This document shows, in pieces, positions 18,527-30,200 of a stretch of DNA of 64,000 bases. A program made the position numbers and the translations under genes. Under the pieces are notes generated by a model. That model searched no databases. It was not told where the DNA came from and saw only the letters and a program-made list of their open reading frames with translations. Numbering within the stretch: the stretch's first letter is position 1; each line of letters opens with the position of its first letter. Source of the DNA: Phaeosaccion multiseriatum (taxonomy: Eukaryota > Ochrophyta, other classes); contig OZ218950.1 of the NCBI GenBank assembly GCA_965112735.1, positions 3,162,001-3,226,000 of the forward strand. The letters run 5' to 3'.

Positions 18527-18700
18527 AAGAAAGGGTCAAGGGGTCACAGTCTCTCAGTCTCTGTCTTTCATGCATGGAAGCAAAAGAAGTACTCTTCTCA
18601 AACTCACTTTGCTTGCCGCACCCGTCTCCTTCTTTCTCTCTCTCTCTTTTGTGTGCAAAGGCTTCATCATCTCCAAGTCACGATTTACGGGTCCACAAGA

Positions 18701-19965
18701 ATGAGCTCTCCCGTGCTAGCAGCAGAACATTCAGAGCCCTTGCCAGACGTCGATGGACATCAAGATGCAACCCCATCCCCTACGTCCCGCAGAGAGAAGA
18801 TCATCAAGCTCTCTCTCCTCGCCATTTTGGTTGGAGTGATCCTCTATGTCATTCTGGACTACACTCTTCCAGGTTTGGGGCACATCGCGGGCATACTGAA
18901 GGATTTTTTGCTTTGGGTAGAGAACAACCCCGGCCAAGGCGTGGCGGCTTTCGCAGGCGTTTATGTCATCACTACAGTCCTATTCATCCCCGGGTCTCTT
19001 CTTACCCTCGGAGCCGGCCTTGTGTTCGGCCGGGCCCTGGGCTTGGGTCTCGGAGTGCTCCTGGGCAGCGTTTCAGTCACCATCGGAGCTTTCATCGGCC
19101 TCGTGATTTCCTTCATACTCGGGAGATATGTGCTGCAGGAGCAAGCTCAGAGCTGGTTCGACAAATTCAAGGTACGCAGATGGAAGGAAGGGACAAGACA
19201 AGCTGCTGCTCTCTCTCTGTCTGTCTGTCTGTCTGTCTGTCTCTGTCTCTAATCAACCAACCGTTCCCACCTATCCTGTGCTGCTCACTTACTCGTACGT
19301 ACCCCTTTCAGATCATGCGCGCCGTGGACAAAGCAATTGAAAAGGAGGGCTTCAAGCTGGTGGCCCTTCTCCGTCTCAGCCCTGTCATTCCTTTCTCCGC
19401 CTTCAACTACGTCATGGGTGAGTGAGTGCCGCACAAGGGCTACAACATAAGCACGAAACCGCCCACCCAACCACACCCACACCCACACACATGTCCCGCG
19501 CATACCCTCACTCACTCTCCCCACCCCACTCCCGCTCACTCAGGCCTCACGAAAGTCTCCTTCAGAGACTATTGCGTCGGAAGCTTGGGCATCATCCCTG
19601 GCACAGTGGCTTATGTCTTTATCGGCTCGAGCACGTCCGGTCTCCTGGGGGATGATGACGATGATGAGGAGGATGACAGCGGCAGCGGGGGGGGGCTGGC
19701 TCAGCTGCTCGTGTTTGTGATTGGAGGTATCGCAACGGTGATTGCCATCGTTATGATCTCCATCTACGCGAGACGAGCGCTAAAGAAGGTGCTGGATGAG
19801 ACGGATGAGGAGGAGCAGGCAGAAGGAGCAGAGGGCAGGAGGGCCGGGGGGGCGTTGCAGAGCAAGGCCAAGGTGGCGGAGGAAGACATGGACTTGGAAG
19901 AGGGTGAAGGAGGAGGGGAGGTGCAGGCTCCGCAACATCAAAATTCCCATTCTTCGCTACAATAG
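18701..19965 (+). CDS. TVP38/TMEM64 (VTT/DedA-type) membrane protein
   Basis: Polytopic protein of the SNARE-associated Golgi/VTT family, whose members include lipid scramblases (VMP1, TMEM41B) and Golgi TVP38. Three exons, 18701-19171, 19312-19417 and 19544-19965, join in phase to 332 residues. After a hydrophilic N-terminus there is one membrane helix (~residues 36-55) and then the conserved core: YVITTVLFIPGSLLTLGAG, a Gly-rich helix with FGRALGLGLG, SVSVTIGAFIGLVISFILGR, the signature LLRLSPVIPFSAFNYVMG and GIIPGTVAYVFIGS. A late helix is followed by an acidic, Glu-rich cytosolic tail with the run GDDDDDEEDD before it. The ATG at 18701 was chosen because it precedes the first helix with a normal N-terminus; an upstream in-frame ATG at 18494 lies in purine-rich repeat. 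Confidence 0.88.
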
Positions 19966-20261
19966 ATGGGTGACATTGTAAAAAAGAAGCAAGAACCAGG
20001 AGGAAAGAGTGGCAGAGCTTTGGCTTTGTCCGCATGTATATATAACTCACTCTTTTTATTGTTATATATATATATACCAGCAAACACATTCTACCACATC
20101 TAACCCAATGAAAATAGCAGTTTCCCTCAGAACCAACTTGGTATGTTAAGCGCTCGGATGGGAAGTGGGGCGGGGAGGGTGGATCAAGAGGACCTGACCA
20201 AGCCCCAAAGAGGAGCCGCACTGCTGCTCAGCAATTGATTGAGCAACTGAGCTCACAACGC

Positions 20262-20296
<35 letters not shown>

Positions 20297-20311
20297 GACG
20301 TGACTTGGGAC
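19966..20311. other. convergent intergenic stretch with TA and CT repeats
   Basis: About 350 bp between the 3' ends of the TVP38-like and IMPase genes. It holds a short TA run near 20062-20078 and a CT run at 20262-20295. No gene seen; it presumably contains both 3' UTRs. Confidence 0.6.
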
Positions 20312-23300
20312 TTATCGCGCACGTTCGTAAACTGTCTGCTTCTCGTGGCTGTGGTCCACTGTGAGCACGTTGAGCAGAGCATCAACAGGAGGACCTTCTG
20401 CTGCGGGTGGTGCGGCAGTTTCTGCGGCGGGCTTCTCCTCCTTTGCCGGTTCCTCAGCTGCTGCGGGTGCTTCCTTTGTTGCTGCGCGTGGGGGTGCCGT
20501 GGCTTGTGCCGCAGTCTTCTCCGTGTGCTGACCCTGCTTCGCCGGCTGCCGTCTGTTCACCTTCAGTGCGAGCTGGCCCTCGCCGTCTCCTCCAAGACCT
20601 GCGGCAATAATAGAACAGGCAGGCAAAGAAATAGAGCGAGGTGGAGCAGATAATACGCGCTCAGAGGAAGCTTGACATACATACAACCTGCACAACTCCA
20701 AATCACATCACTCACATTCATACATACACGATCATTCCTCTCTCAGCTCACGCGCTCCAACAGACTCACTCAACCTCTCTCTCACTTCATCTCACCCACT
20801 CACTCACCCACTCACTACTCACAGCCTATCATCCATCCACCGACCAAATTCACTCTGCACCTCACCTACGTAGGACTCCTTCACTCTAACGCCCTCGTGT
20901 TGACGTTGATAGTCAGGGCCTCTCATGTCCACGCGCAACCCCAAACCCGGGTTGTATCCCTCGTCTCCTCCTTCTGTTGCGGTTAATACCATCGAGGAGG
21001 GCGAGGGGGCGAACGACAAAGCAGACAGTTGTCGGGCTTTTAGAAAATGATGGAGAGGGTGACGCATGTGTCATCAGACTCATATACTGGTGTGGGTATT
21101 AGTCTCAGGGGTGTGACCCATATGCTGGTGTGGGTGTCAAGTCTCAGGGCTGTGACTCATATGCTGGTGTGGGTGTTAATTCTCTCATATACTGGTGTGG
21201 GTGTGAAGTATAAGGGGTGTGACTTGTGACTCATATGCTGGTGTGGGTGTTAAGTCTCAGGGCTGTGACTCATATGCAGGTGTGGGTGTCAAGTCTCAGG
21301 GATGTGACTCATATGCAGGTGTGGGTGTCAAGTCTCAGGTCTCAGGGGTGTGACCCATATGCTGGTGTGGGTGTCAAGTCTCAGGGGTGCGCTGGTCTGC
21401 TGGCAAACGAACACGACATGTTTCGCGCAAATACCTCCTCGACCCAAAAGGTCCCAAACACTCACCATACTTGTCAGAGGACAGAGCTACTCGACCCTCA
21501 TGTTGACGCTGATAGTCTGGGCCTCTCATGTCCACATCCAACGGGGTACCGGGCCCGACGAGCACCGGCTCTAGATCTGTTGTGTGGTAATTTCGTGGTT
21601 CCGGCAGACAGGGGGTGGGTAGGAAAGGACCAAGCAGACAATTTTCGGGTTAAGATGAGGAGGGGTGGTTTGTTGGAGGTTTCGACATCAGTCTTAAATT
21701 AAAGGTGCGGTTGCTATTCTCAATGTGCGGTGAGCTCCTACCCTATCGGGTGCAAAGACGAAAACTCAAATCTACCCCAACATACCAAAGCGAGGTCCAC
21801 ATGTCGCCCCCTGAGCACCACAAACAAGGCGGCTACTACTCTACTGTAACAGAAGAGCCTCCCTAAACCCAGGTACACATGTGTCACAGTTGGCGGACGG
21901 TGCGAGCTTCTCCAGATAAAACAAGACTCGACCCTCACTCGTCCATTGACTGTCCTACCACGCACCTGCCCGCACAGGGGACTCCTTGATCCTTCCTTGG
22001 TGCTGACCTTGGTATCCCGGACCCCTACGGTCACAAGGCAAAGCCATACCGGCCCCATCCTGGTAGTCTCCGACTGGATTGGCATTTGAACGGGGAGGAA
22101 CCGGCAGACAAAGCGCAGGAGGGCGAACAAGCATCGATGTCCTTAGAAGGGCGTTTTGGACGGAAGGTGCGTTTTGCTACTCTCAAGGTGCGCTGGCCTG
22201 GCCCACCTTCGTAGAGCACCAAAACGAAGACATGATAACAGCCGCGCGCCCAGAGAAGCCCATACTTCCAATTTCGCCCCGACTCAACCTGCTGCCCACT
22301 AACTAGTCTGTGCTCCACTGTCATCTGGAAGCGTGTGTTTTGACGTGCCTACAGAGTTTTACTGGTGCGGGTGCTAATCTCAAGGGTCTAATAGGGGTGC
22401 CTAAACTAAAACTTCCAACATTTGCCCCAAAAACCCAATCCAATGATCCCAATCCCCCCCCCCCCAAAGCGGCCGCTCACTCCTCTAGCAGACTTTTGCC
22501 CAACCCTTAAGTCCCTGCGTGTCCCATTGCAATTTGCCGCTGGACCCTACCTTTTATACTATATACGGGCAAACGACATCGACCCTTACTGCCACCAAGT
22601 GTTACTGACTGTCCTGACACACACACACAAAATGGCCCATCGTAATATCAACTTACCGTCCATCTGAGGGTAGTAGCGGATCGCGCCTTCGTGTTGACGA
22701 AGACTTGGGACTCCCCGCATGTCGACGGGAAGAGCCACACCGTCGCCCGGTCCCCACAGGGGGTCGACCTCTATTATACGGCACAAATCAGAGGGGGGTG
22801 TGGGCGGTGTGAGTCTCCCTAGATTGGTGACCCCGGCAAAGGTTAAACTTCAAACTCAAATGTTTGCCCCCGAGCCAATCTCCAAAACAGCTGCTGCTAC
22901 GCCACTTCTTTCACTTCTTTCCATACACACTCCCCGTACTCCCAAGCCACTTGTTTTCATAAACACTCGCTAAACGGAAGTGTAGAGTGTCCTAAGTTGG
23001 CGGACCCAACCTTTAGGTGGGCCGTCAAAGTGACTCTGAAGGCCAAGGACCTCACTCACCACCCCCCCCCCCCAAAAAGCCATCAACCACAATCTCAGTG
23101 TTTGCCACTCACCTCCTTCCACAAGCGCAGGGAACGGGATACGAACGTCGAACTTGCGCAGGTACATGGGCCCTCTCTGGTCCACAGGCAACGCCAAGCC
23201 TGGTCCCTCCGCATTCTCTCCATCTGTCGTGGTAATGGCAGATAACGGGGGAGGGAAACGATCAAAAGCGGGCAGATACGGACGGTGGTAAGATAAAAGA

Positions 23301-26300
23301 GCTTGCATGTCTCACACCCTCTACTAGCGTTCCGAGCTGGCGGACGGTGCCTAACTGTGGCGGACGCTGCTTGGGTGGGTGCTGACAGACTGACTCTCTC
23401 TACACCAATGCATGTCAAACCAAACGACCGCTACCCTCCTCACCCCACAAATCGATCTACTGTTGACACTCACAATGCTCCCAAGGGTAAAGCGCGATTC
23501 TGCCCTCATGTTGACGCATGTAATTGGGGCCTCTCTGGTCCACAGCCAAAGCAACGCCATCTCCAGGTCCCCATGCCCACTCTCCTTGATCTTTTGCAGT
23601 ACACATGAGTGGGGGGGTGGCCGACATGCCACACAATGGGGAGCAACAGGACCAAGCAGATAGGCATCGGGTTAAGGTCATCAAGCTCAGGTGTCTCACC
23701 CTCTCCTCCCCATTCACCCACCCACTCACTCACTCACTCAGGCGGGTGGGTAACGGTTACGGTCAATTTGGCGACCTCCACCCCCCAACTCGACTGAATG
23801 TCGACAGCCCACTCTAGCGCCTTCAAAAGAACGTATTTGGACGTGCGTACAGAGTCTACTGGTGCTGTCGTTTAGCCTCAATGGCGTTCTGGTGTATGAA
23901 GTAAGGCTTGAGTCCGATTCTTCGCTCTGTCCAACCCATTCATTACCCCTTACATAAACCCAGGTACTATGTTATGTGTGTGTTCGTTAGTGGGCGGTTC
24001 TGAGCTTCTCCTGATTGGGCAGGTGGTCATTTGACTATGTGGGTGGCAAAAATCGACTAATTGCTCTCTCGGCCCTCACTCAATCTCTCCCTGTCCCACA
24101 ACATTGTGCCCTGCGACTCACTCACCTTCGGTCTCAGGGTAAAAGGCGATTCTACCCTCATGCTGACGCTGATACATAGGGCCTCTCCTGTTCGGAGCAA
24201 GTGCCATGCCGGGCCCGTCCGGTCCATCTCCATCTGTTGCGGCAATGGGTCAGTAGGGGGGGAGCGGCAAGACAACGGGGAAGGGGGACAACCAAGCAGA
24301 CAGACATCGGGGTTTAGATAGGCAGAGCTTCGTTCCCACACTCTCTCTCTGCTCGCCAGTACGCCAGTACGATTGGTACTTGTGTCCTGAGGTGGGGGAA
24401 CGGTGCCATTTTTGCACATTCTCTCACTCACCTAATTCGAACTCGGGGTACACCTTGACGCGGCCCTGATGCTGACGCTGCACCACAGGGCCCTTCCTGT
24501 CAACGCGCACTCCAACGTACTCGGCAAGCGGGGCTTCTGCCTCTTTAAACTCAGCAGGAGCTGATGCCAGCTTGGTGGAATGCTTCCCACTCGCCCGCCG
24601 TCCACTGACCATATTGGCGATTCCGATGCGTGTGTGCCCAGTTGCATACGCGCTGTGCTGACGCTGGTACACATCCGGATGCCTCCTGTTGATCATCAGG
24701 GCCAAGTCAACGGGTGCATCACACACGCACGCACGGGCCTGCATGAGCCGCCGCCGAATGTTCTCGTGCACGCCCGGGCTGCTGGCCAGGATGGCTCGGG
24801 AGGCGAGGTTGAAGGGCTTCATGGACCTCAGATCGGTCACGTTTCCACCTGGGCGCAATTGGGGTCAAGAGAGACAAGACAGACAGACAGCGGAAAGGAC
24901 CGGACAGACAAGGCAAGAAAAACGAGAGAGAGCGTCAGGAAGGAGTAAGTGGGTACTCGTTGCAGGCAAGACACAGCAAGACACAGTCAAAGAGACTAAG
25001 GAGAGCCTCTTGGCGCCACTTGGCAGGTAAGCTCGTAAGCCCCCTTCTCCGCCCCTCTCCTCTCCTCCCACTCCCCTCGCCTTCCAATCTCTCACAACGC
25101 ACCTGCCTCCTCCACCAGCAATGCTCCCGCGGCGCTGTCCCATCTGATGGCAAAGGGGAGGAGAGAAAAGTGAGCAAAGTATAGATATTCACCAGGTTGC
25201 CAAGTCCATTCGAATCATGTCCCCTTCCCCTCCCCCCCCCCCCCCCCACGCGCCAAGTCAGACTTACGAGTTAAGGTCGGGCTCGAAGTAGGCGGAGAGC
25301 CGTCCGCACGCCACCTGTATATGAGAAAAAGAAACAAAAAAAAGAGATGTGTGAGTAAGCGAGCGCCAAGCTTGGGCACTGCTCTTCGCCGGCCAGGCAC
25401 GGGGCTGTGAGCCTGGCATCCCTCCATGCCCGCCTCCTTCCTTCCCTCTCCCGCCTGCATGGTCCATTCTCCCCTCTGCTCTGCTCAACTAGTTCTCGCT
25501 CGTCCCCTCTGATTGGGCTCAGAAAAGCGGGAGAAAGTCACGCACGCACGCACTCGTTCACTCACCCATGTGTACATGATGGTCGCGGAGCCCAAGAGGC
25601 GCATCGTTCGGACGTGCTGGGCGAGAGCTTCAATACCACGCAATGCAGGCTTCACGGCCAGCTGGTTCGGTGGGGATCCGCCCGCCACGACCTTGACAAG
25701 GTTGGGTAGCACGAAGATAGAGGTAAGGGGTAAGGGAGATGAGAGAGAGAGAGAGAGATCTCCGGACGGCACACAACGATCATCGCTCGGCAGCACAGCA
25801 GGTTCACAGAGGGTTCCGCGTCCGTGTGCAGGAAAAGACAGACAGAGAGAGAGAGGGAGAGCTTACCGCATCGCTGAGATCGGTAACGCTGTCCACGGAA
25901 ATGGCGTTTCCGTTGAGGAATGCCCCCCCCCCCTTCTTGGCAGAGAACAGCTCGTCACGGAACGGGTCATACACCACGCCCACGGTATGCTTCCCCTTGT
26001 GAGCCACACCGATGGAGACGCCACACAGGGGAATACTGTGCACAAAGTTTGTCGTACCATCTGCGCCAATTGGGGCAAGACGCAAACGGCAGGTTAGTGC
26101 ATGCATGTACTATCAAACCGCAAGCGTTTGACTTACCAATCGGGTCGAGGATCCAGAGCCATTCATCGTTGATCTTGCCCTGGAGAGCCTTAGAGGAAGC
26201 TTCCATACCGGGCTCGACGCTCTCCTCCCCCAAGATGGAATGGGAGGGGAAGGCCTCTGATATTTTCTTCTCAATAACCTCCTGGCACAGCCCGTCCGCC

Positions 26301-26593
26301 TGGGTAAGCAAGTCCTTCGTGTTGAACTTTGTCTCCACAACGTCCCCCCCGAGCTCTTTACGGAGGACCTCTCCAGCAGCTTTTGCTGCCGCCGTTGCCA
26401 CCTTCAACACCTTGTCGACCTCAGCCGCGTCCGGCCCCTCCATTGAACTCGCGCCGCTCATTCTACTCTTAACGTTGCGGTTAGAGAATGGCGTTGCTGC
26501 CGCGCGGGGGCCTTGCAACACGAACGCAGAGCCAGAGCCCACGCACCCGCTCAGGATCATGAGAAGAACGGCGGTCCTCGACGCCATGGCCAT
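20312..26593 (-). CDS. plastid-type inositol monophosphatase fused to an exon-encoded repeat tail
   Basis: Thirteen exons join in phase: 26593-26137, 26060-25867, 25691-25566, 25314-25268, 25143-25103, 24848-24432, 24233-24126, 23590-23474, 23223-23113, 22770-22657, 21576-21466, 20973-20866 and 20598-20312 (745 residues). Residues 1-24 form a signal peptide followed by Phe (GSGSAFVLQ), like heterokont plastid signals. Residues ~55-320 are a complete Mg-dependent phosphatase: ILGEES (~122), DPIDGTTNF (150, across a splice join) and WDSAAGALLVEEAGG (276). Expected substrates are inositol monophosphate or related sugar phosphates. The remaining ~400 residues are not part of the known enzyme: repeats with core VDxRGPxYxRQHEGRI and a following Tyr-Pro, then an Ala/Pro/Lys/Glu-rich C-terminus. 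The tail is not recognised and may bind a partner or membrane. ATG 26587 is an alternative start. Confidence 0.85.
20520..24725 (-). repeat. array of tandemly duplicated phase-1 exons coding VDxRGPxYxRQHEG repeats
   Basis: Six whole exons each encode one repeat of 36-39 residues: 24126-24233, 23474-23590, 23113-23223, 22657-22770, 21466-21576 and 20866-20973. All six are symmetric, entering and leaving in phase 1. Two more repeats lie in the preceding large exon (INRRHPDVYQRQHSA at ~24640-24700 and VDRKGPVVQRQHQGRVKVYPE at ~24450-24520), and a decayed one opens the last exon (VNRRQPAKQGQH). Near-invariant positions are Arg before Gly/His-Pro and the Gln/Arg-Gln/Lys-His-Glu-Gly block. Each module begins with an acidic Gly/Pro-rich linker such as GPGDGVAL. 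Confidence 0.9.
21070..21392. repeat. ~40-bp minisatellite in an intron of the IMPase-repeat gene
   Basis: At least seven copies of a unit resembling catatgctggtgtgggtgtc followed by aagtctcagggctgtgact, some truncated. It occupies the intron between the modules at 21466-21576 and 20866-20973. Degenerate single copies occur in other introns of the same gene (near 22357 and 23857), which suggests the introns were copied with the exons. Confidence 0.85.
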
Positions 26594-27208
26594 CTCTTTA
26601 TTGGATAATTATACCAATTCGATCCTTTGTATGACGAATGCGCCCCTCTCGAAGGTCAAACTGAAAACTATTTTTTTGGGCAAACGGGAAAGATTACGTA
26701 ACACCCTTACATAAACGTTTGCGTTGCCAAAATTCGTCTCGGCTTACATTGGGGACAGGGGCGAGCGCCACGCCACACACACGACACCATTGCACGCGTT
26801 TCAGCCTGCGCAAACGTACTGCGAGATTCCTTGCGAAGTGGAAGGTCTGGGGAGAAAGTGGTGGGGAGGGGGGTGGGGGGTAAGAGAGAGGGGGAGAGTT
26901 GTCACGACGCCTTGCAAGGCCATCCCTCAGTAGGAGAAGAGTGCAGCAGAGAGTGGTAAGTTGTTAGAGGATAGGGTTGGTTCTTCCTCGAAACTTCCCT
27001 CCCTCGTCTCTTCATCGTTTTCCAACACTCTGGGGGGAAAACCTTCCTTTCTCACCCCCATCCCACAGCACTGGGGACTGTATGGGTCAGCACCTGGTCT
27101 TCTCATCTCACTCCCCTCGCCCCCCTCCGTCCTCCTCCCGTATTCGACAGACTTGGAAACCGCAAACACCCAAATTGGCTGAAACCACGTAAGCGTGGTG
27201 CAGAGGGG
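26594..27208. promoter_or_regulatory. probable bidirectional promoter region
   Basis: 615 bp separate the divergent start codons of the IMPase-repeat gene (-) and the SR protein gene (+). Both promoters must lie here. There is an AT-richer patch near 26596-26700 next to the IMPase start and a GC-rich, CT-rich part nearer the SR gene. No specific motif was identified. Confidence 0.4.
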
Positions 27209-30200
27209 ATGAAGCGCCAGAGACCCCAACGCAGCAGCAGCGGTAGCGGGAGCAATGCCAAGCAGCACGCAGCTAAAAAGGCCCGAGGACAGAGGGCTCC
27301 CGTGGACGTAAGGAGAAGAGGCAGCTCTGGCGCCAAAGCAGCTGCTGTGCCTTCCATAAAGGTGACTGAGGATGGGGGTGTTGATGACAGTAGTGCCGCA
27401 AACGGCGTGAGTAAGGACGTGGACTTTGGGGCTTGGCTCGAAGCCAAAACCAGCGAACCGGAGCAGGGTTTCAGCACCACAAACGGAGGTGAATCCGGGG
27501 CCGGGGGAGTGCCCCTGCCCACTTCTGCATCTGTCCATGGGATACCAAACGGGAACAGCGTGGCCTCCTTGCCTGGTGGGGGGACAGGGTTGCCTTCGAG
27601 CTTGCTCGGGGTGACGGGAGGTAATGCCAGCGCCGGCAGTGCGAGCGAGGAGGAGACTTCTCCGCTGGCCAACCTATTTGCGTTGGGGGGGGGGGGAACA
27701 GGAGGAGGGGGTGGAACATCAGGTACAGGGGCCCTACCCACCTCAACGCTGAGGCGCAAGCCATTGGGGACCCTAGCGTGGGGCATGGGGATCGTTCCAC
27801 ACGCCAGCGAAGCCCTGCTGGTCAAGGGGAAGGCGCAATCATCGGGAGACGAGGCAGGAGAGGCAGAAAAGGGGACTGCAGAGGGAGAGGGGGAGGGGGG
27901 GGGGGACCTGAAGAGAGGCAAAGACGGGGCGAGAAATGCTGCAAATCGGCGGTCTAGTGGTGGAAAGGACTCGTCTTCCGCCAAAGGAAAGGACAGCCGC
28001 AACACCAGCACCAGCAACGCCAGCGGTAGGCACCCCGAAAAGGGAGGAAAGGGGGCGAAGCATGAGGCCGGGAGGAGGAGCAGCAGCAGCGGTAGTAGTA
28101 GCAGCAGCAGCAGGAAGAGAAATCGTCAGCAAAGAGGCAAGGATGAGAGGAGGAGTAGCAGCATGGACGGGGAGAAGGACAAGAAAGTGGTGGAGAGGAG
28201 AAAAAGCCAAAGCACGCGTGACCCCCGCGACAGGTCAGCCAACAAGAGCAGCGGCAGCGGCAGCGGCAGCGGCAGCGGTCGCGACAAGAAGGCCGCGGTA
28301 GGAAATGGCGAGAAAAGCGTCAACCCCGATACGCCCTCCAAGCGGCAGAGCGCAGGGAAGGGTAGGGACGAGGACAGGAGCAGGGGCAGGCGCCGAGATA
28401 GCATCAGTAGGAGCGCCAGCCCGCCCCCGACGAGGCGCGGAGCAGGGGGCAGAGAAAGGTGCGCGAGCATGTACACACACACACACACGTGCATACACCA
28501 CACCTCTTACCTCTTCACCAAATCATGGGGTTTTGTCTTTCCAAGGGGAGCGATTCATCTTACGCGTCTGAACACCCCCTGTCTACGCCCCCCTGCCTAC
28601 GCCGGTCCCTTGTCTCTCTTTCTTCGTGCAGGAACAGCCGCAGCCGGAGTGAGGACCGGCCCAGGGGGAGGGCGAGCAGCAGGGGGAGGAGTCGGGGGGG
28701 AGGGGACAGCAGGAGTAGGAGCGACAGTAGAGGTCGACGGAAGGTGAGTGGGCAGGCGGTGAATGGATATGGCTGGCCGATACAGGCAATCCCCCTTCTC
28801 ACTTGGAATACAAAGGCATTTTTTGTTTAAAGTCTCCTCTTCCTTCTGGCCACGCAATCGGTTCTATTATTACAACAAACTCACTCGATTCCTCTGCTCG
28901 TTGCTCTATTGCATGGGAGTAGGTTGGCGACGGTAAGACTGGCAATGCCGGCCGGGGGGCTGGTAGGGGGTCGACTGCTGGCCGCAATGGCTCACGACGA
29001 AGAAGCGACGATAGCAGTAAAGAGGATGGCAAGGCTCGCGGGGGCGGGCAGGACAAGAGGAGAGGTAGTAGTGACGTCCGTCGGGGAAGGAGCGACAGTG
29101 TAAGTAAGGAAGACTCGGCACAGAGACGAAGAAGTGTAAGCAGGAGTCGAAGCAGGGGAGGGGGCAGGAGTAGGAGTAGGAGCCAAGGAAGGGGGTCTGG
29201 GAAGAAAGGCGGCAAAAGCGCCAGCCCAAGCAGGAGAGGGGGCTCGGAAAAGGGTGGAGCTAGAGAAGCAAGGGGCAACGGAAGGGGGCGGGGTGTATCT
29301 GCCGACAGACGGCGACGCGCGAGTCGGAGCAGGAGCAGGGGTAGGAGTCAGAGTAGGAGCAAAAGCAGGCGCGGCAACAGCAACAGGGCGGGGAGAGGGA
29401 GAGGGAGCGGCGTGGTGAATAGTCGCTCTCGAGCAGGAACAGGGAGGGGTGGCGGGAGCAGAAGTAAGAGCCGCAGCAGAGGACGAAGGAGCACAAGCCG
29501 AAGCAAGAGTAAGGAGGACCGGCTCCAGTGGAAGGGTGGAAATGCAGGCACCCGCGGGGGCAGCAGCAAGAGGCGCAGCAGCAGGAGCTGCAGCAATGAA
29601 AAGCGAAACACCTCCTCAAAGTCAAAGTCTGGTGGTGGGCAACAGCGTGGGAGAAGGAGTGCGAGCCCGAGCAGAACGACGGGCAAGAAAGAGGACAGCA
29701 GGAAGGGGAATATGAGGGGGGGGGGCAGCAAGGCCGCCGCAAGCAGGGACAGTAGGAGTCCAAGCAGGGGAAGGGCAGCAAGTCGGAGCAGAAGTCGGAG
29801 CTTGGGGGGGAGGGGCGCCCAGAGAGCAAAGGAGCGAAGCAGCAGGAGCAGGAGTAGGAGCAGAGGGGGAAGAGGAAAGGCGCCTCTCACCGGTAGCCGG
29901 GCGAGAGCACCGAACAGGGACAGCAGAAGTCGCAGTCGGAGCAGAAGTAGGCAGCAGCCTTCCAAGTGGAAGGGGGGCAATGCGGGTGCAGCAGGGCGAG
30001 GTAGCAGTCGGAGCCGGAGCAGGAGCAACGGACGGGAAGGCGGGGGAAGGCGAAGGGAGAGGGAGACCTCACGTCCTGCTGCTTCTGCCGCTGCGGATAG
30101 ACGGAAGGGAGTAAGCAGGAGCCGTTCACGCAGTCGAAGCCGGGACCGGAAAGGCAGGGGAAATTCCGCTGCTGCTAGTCGGAGGCGAACTCGAAACAGC

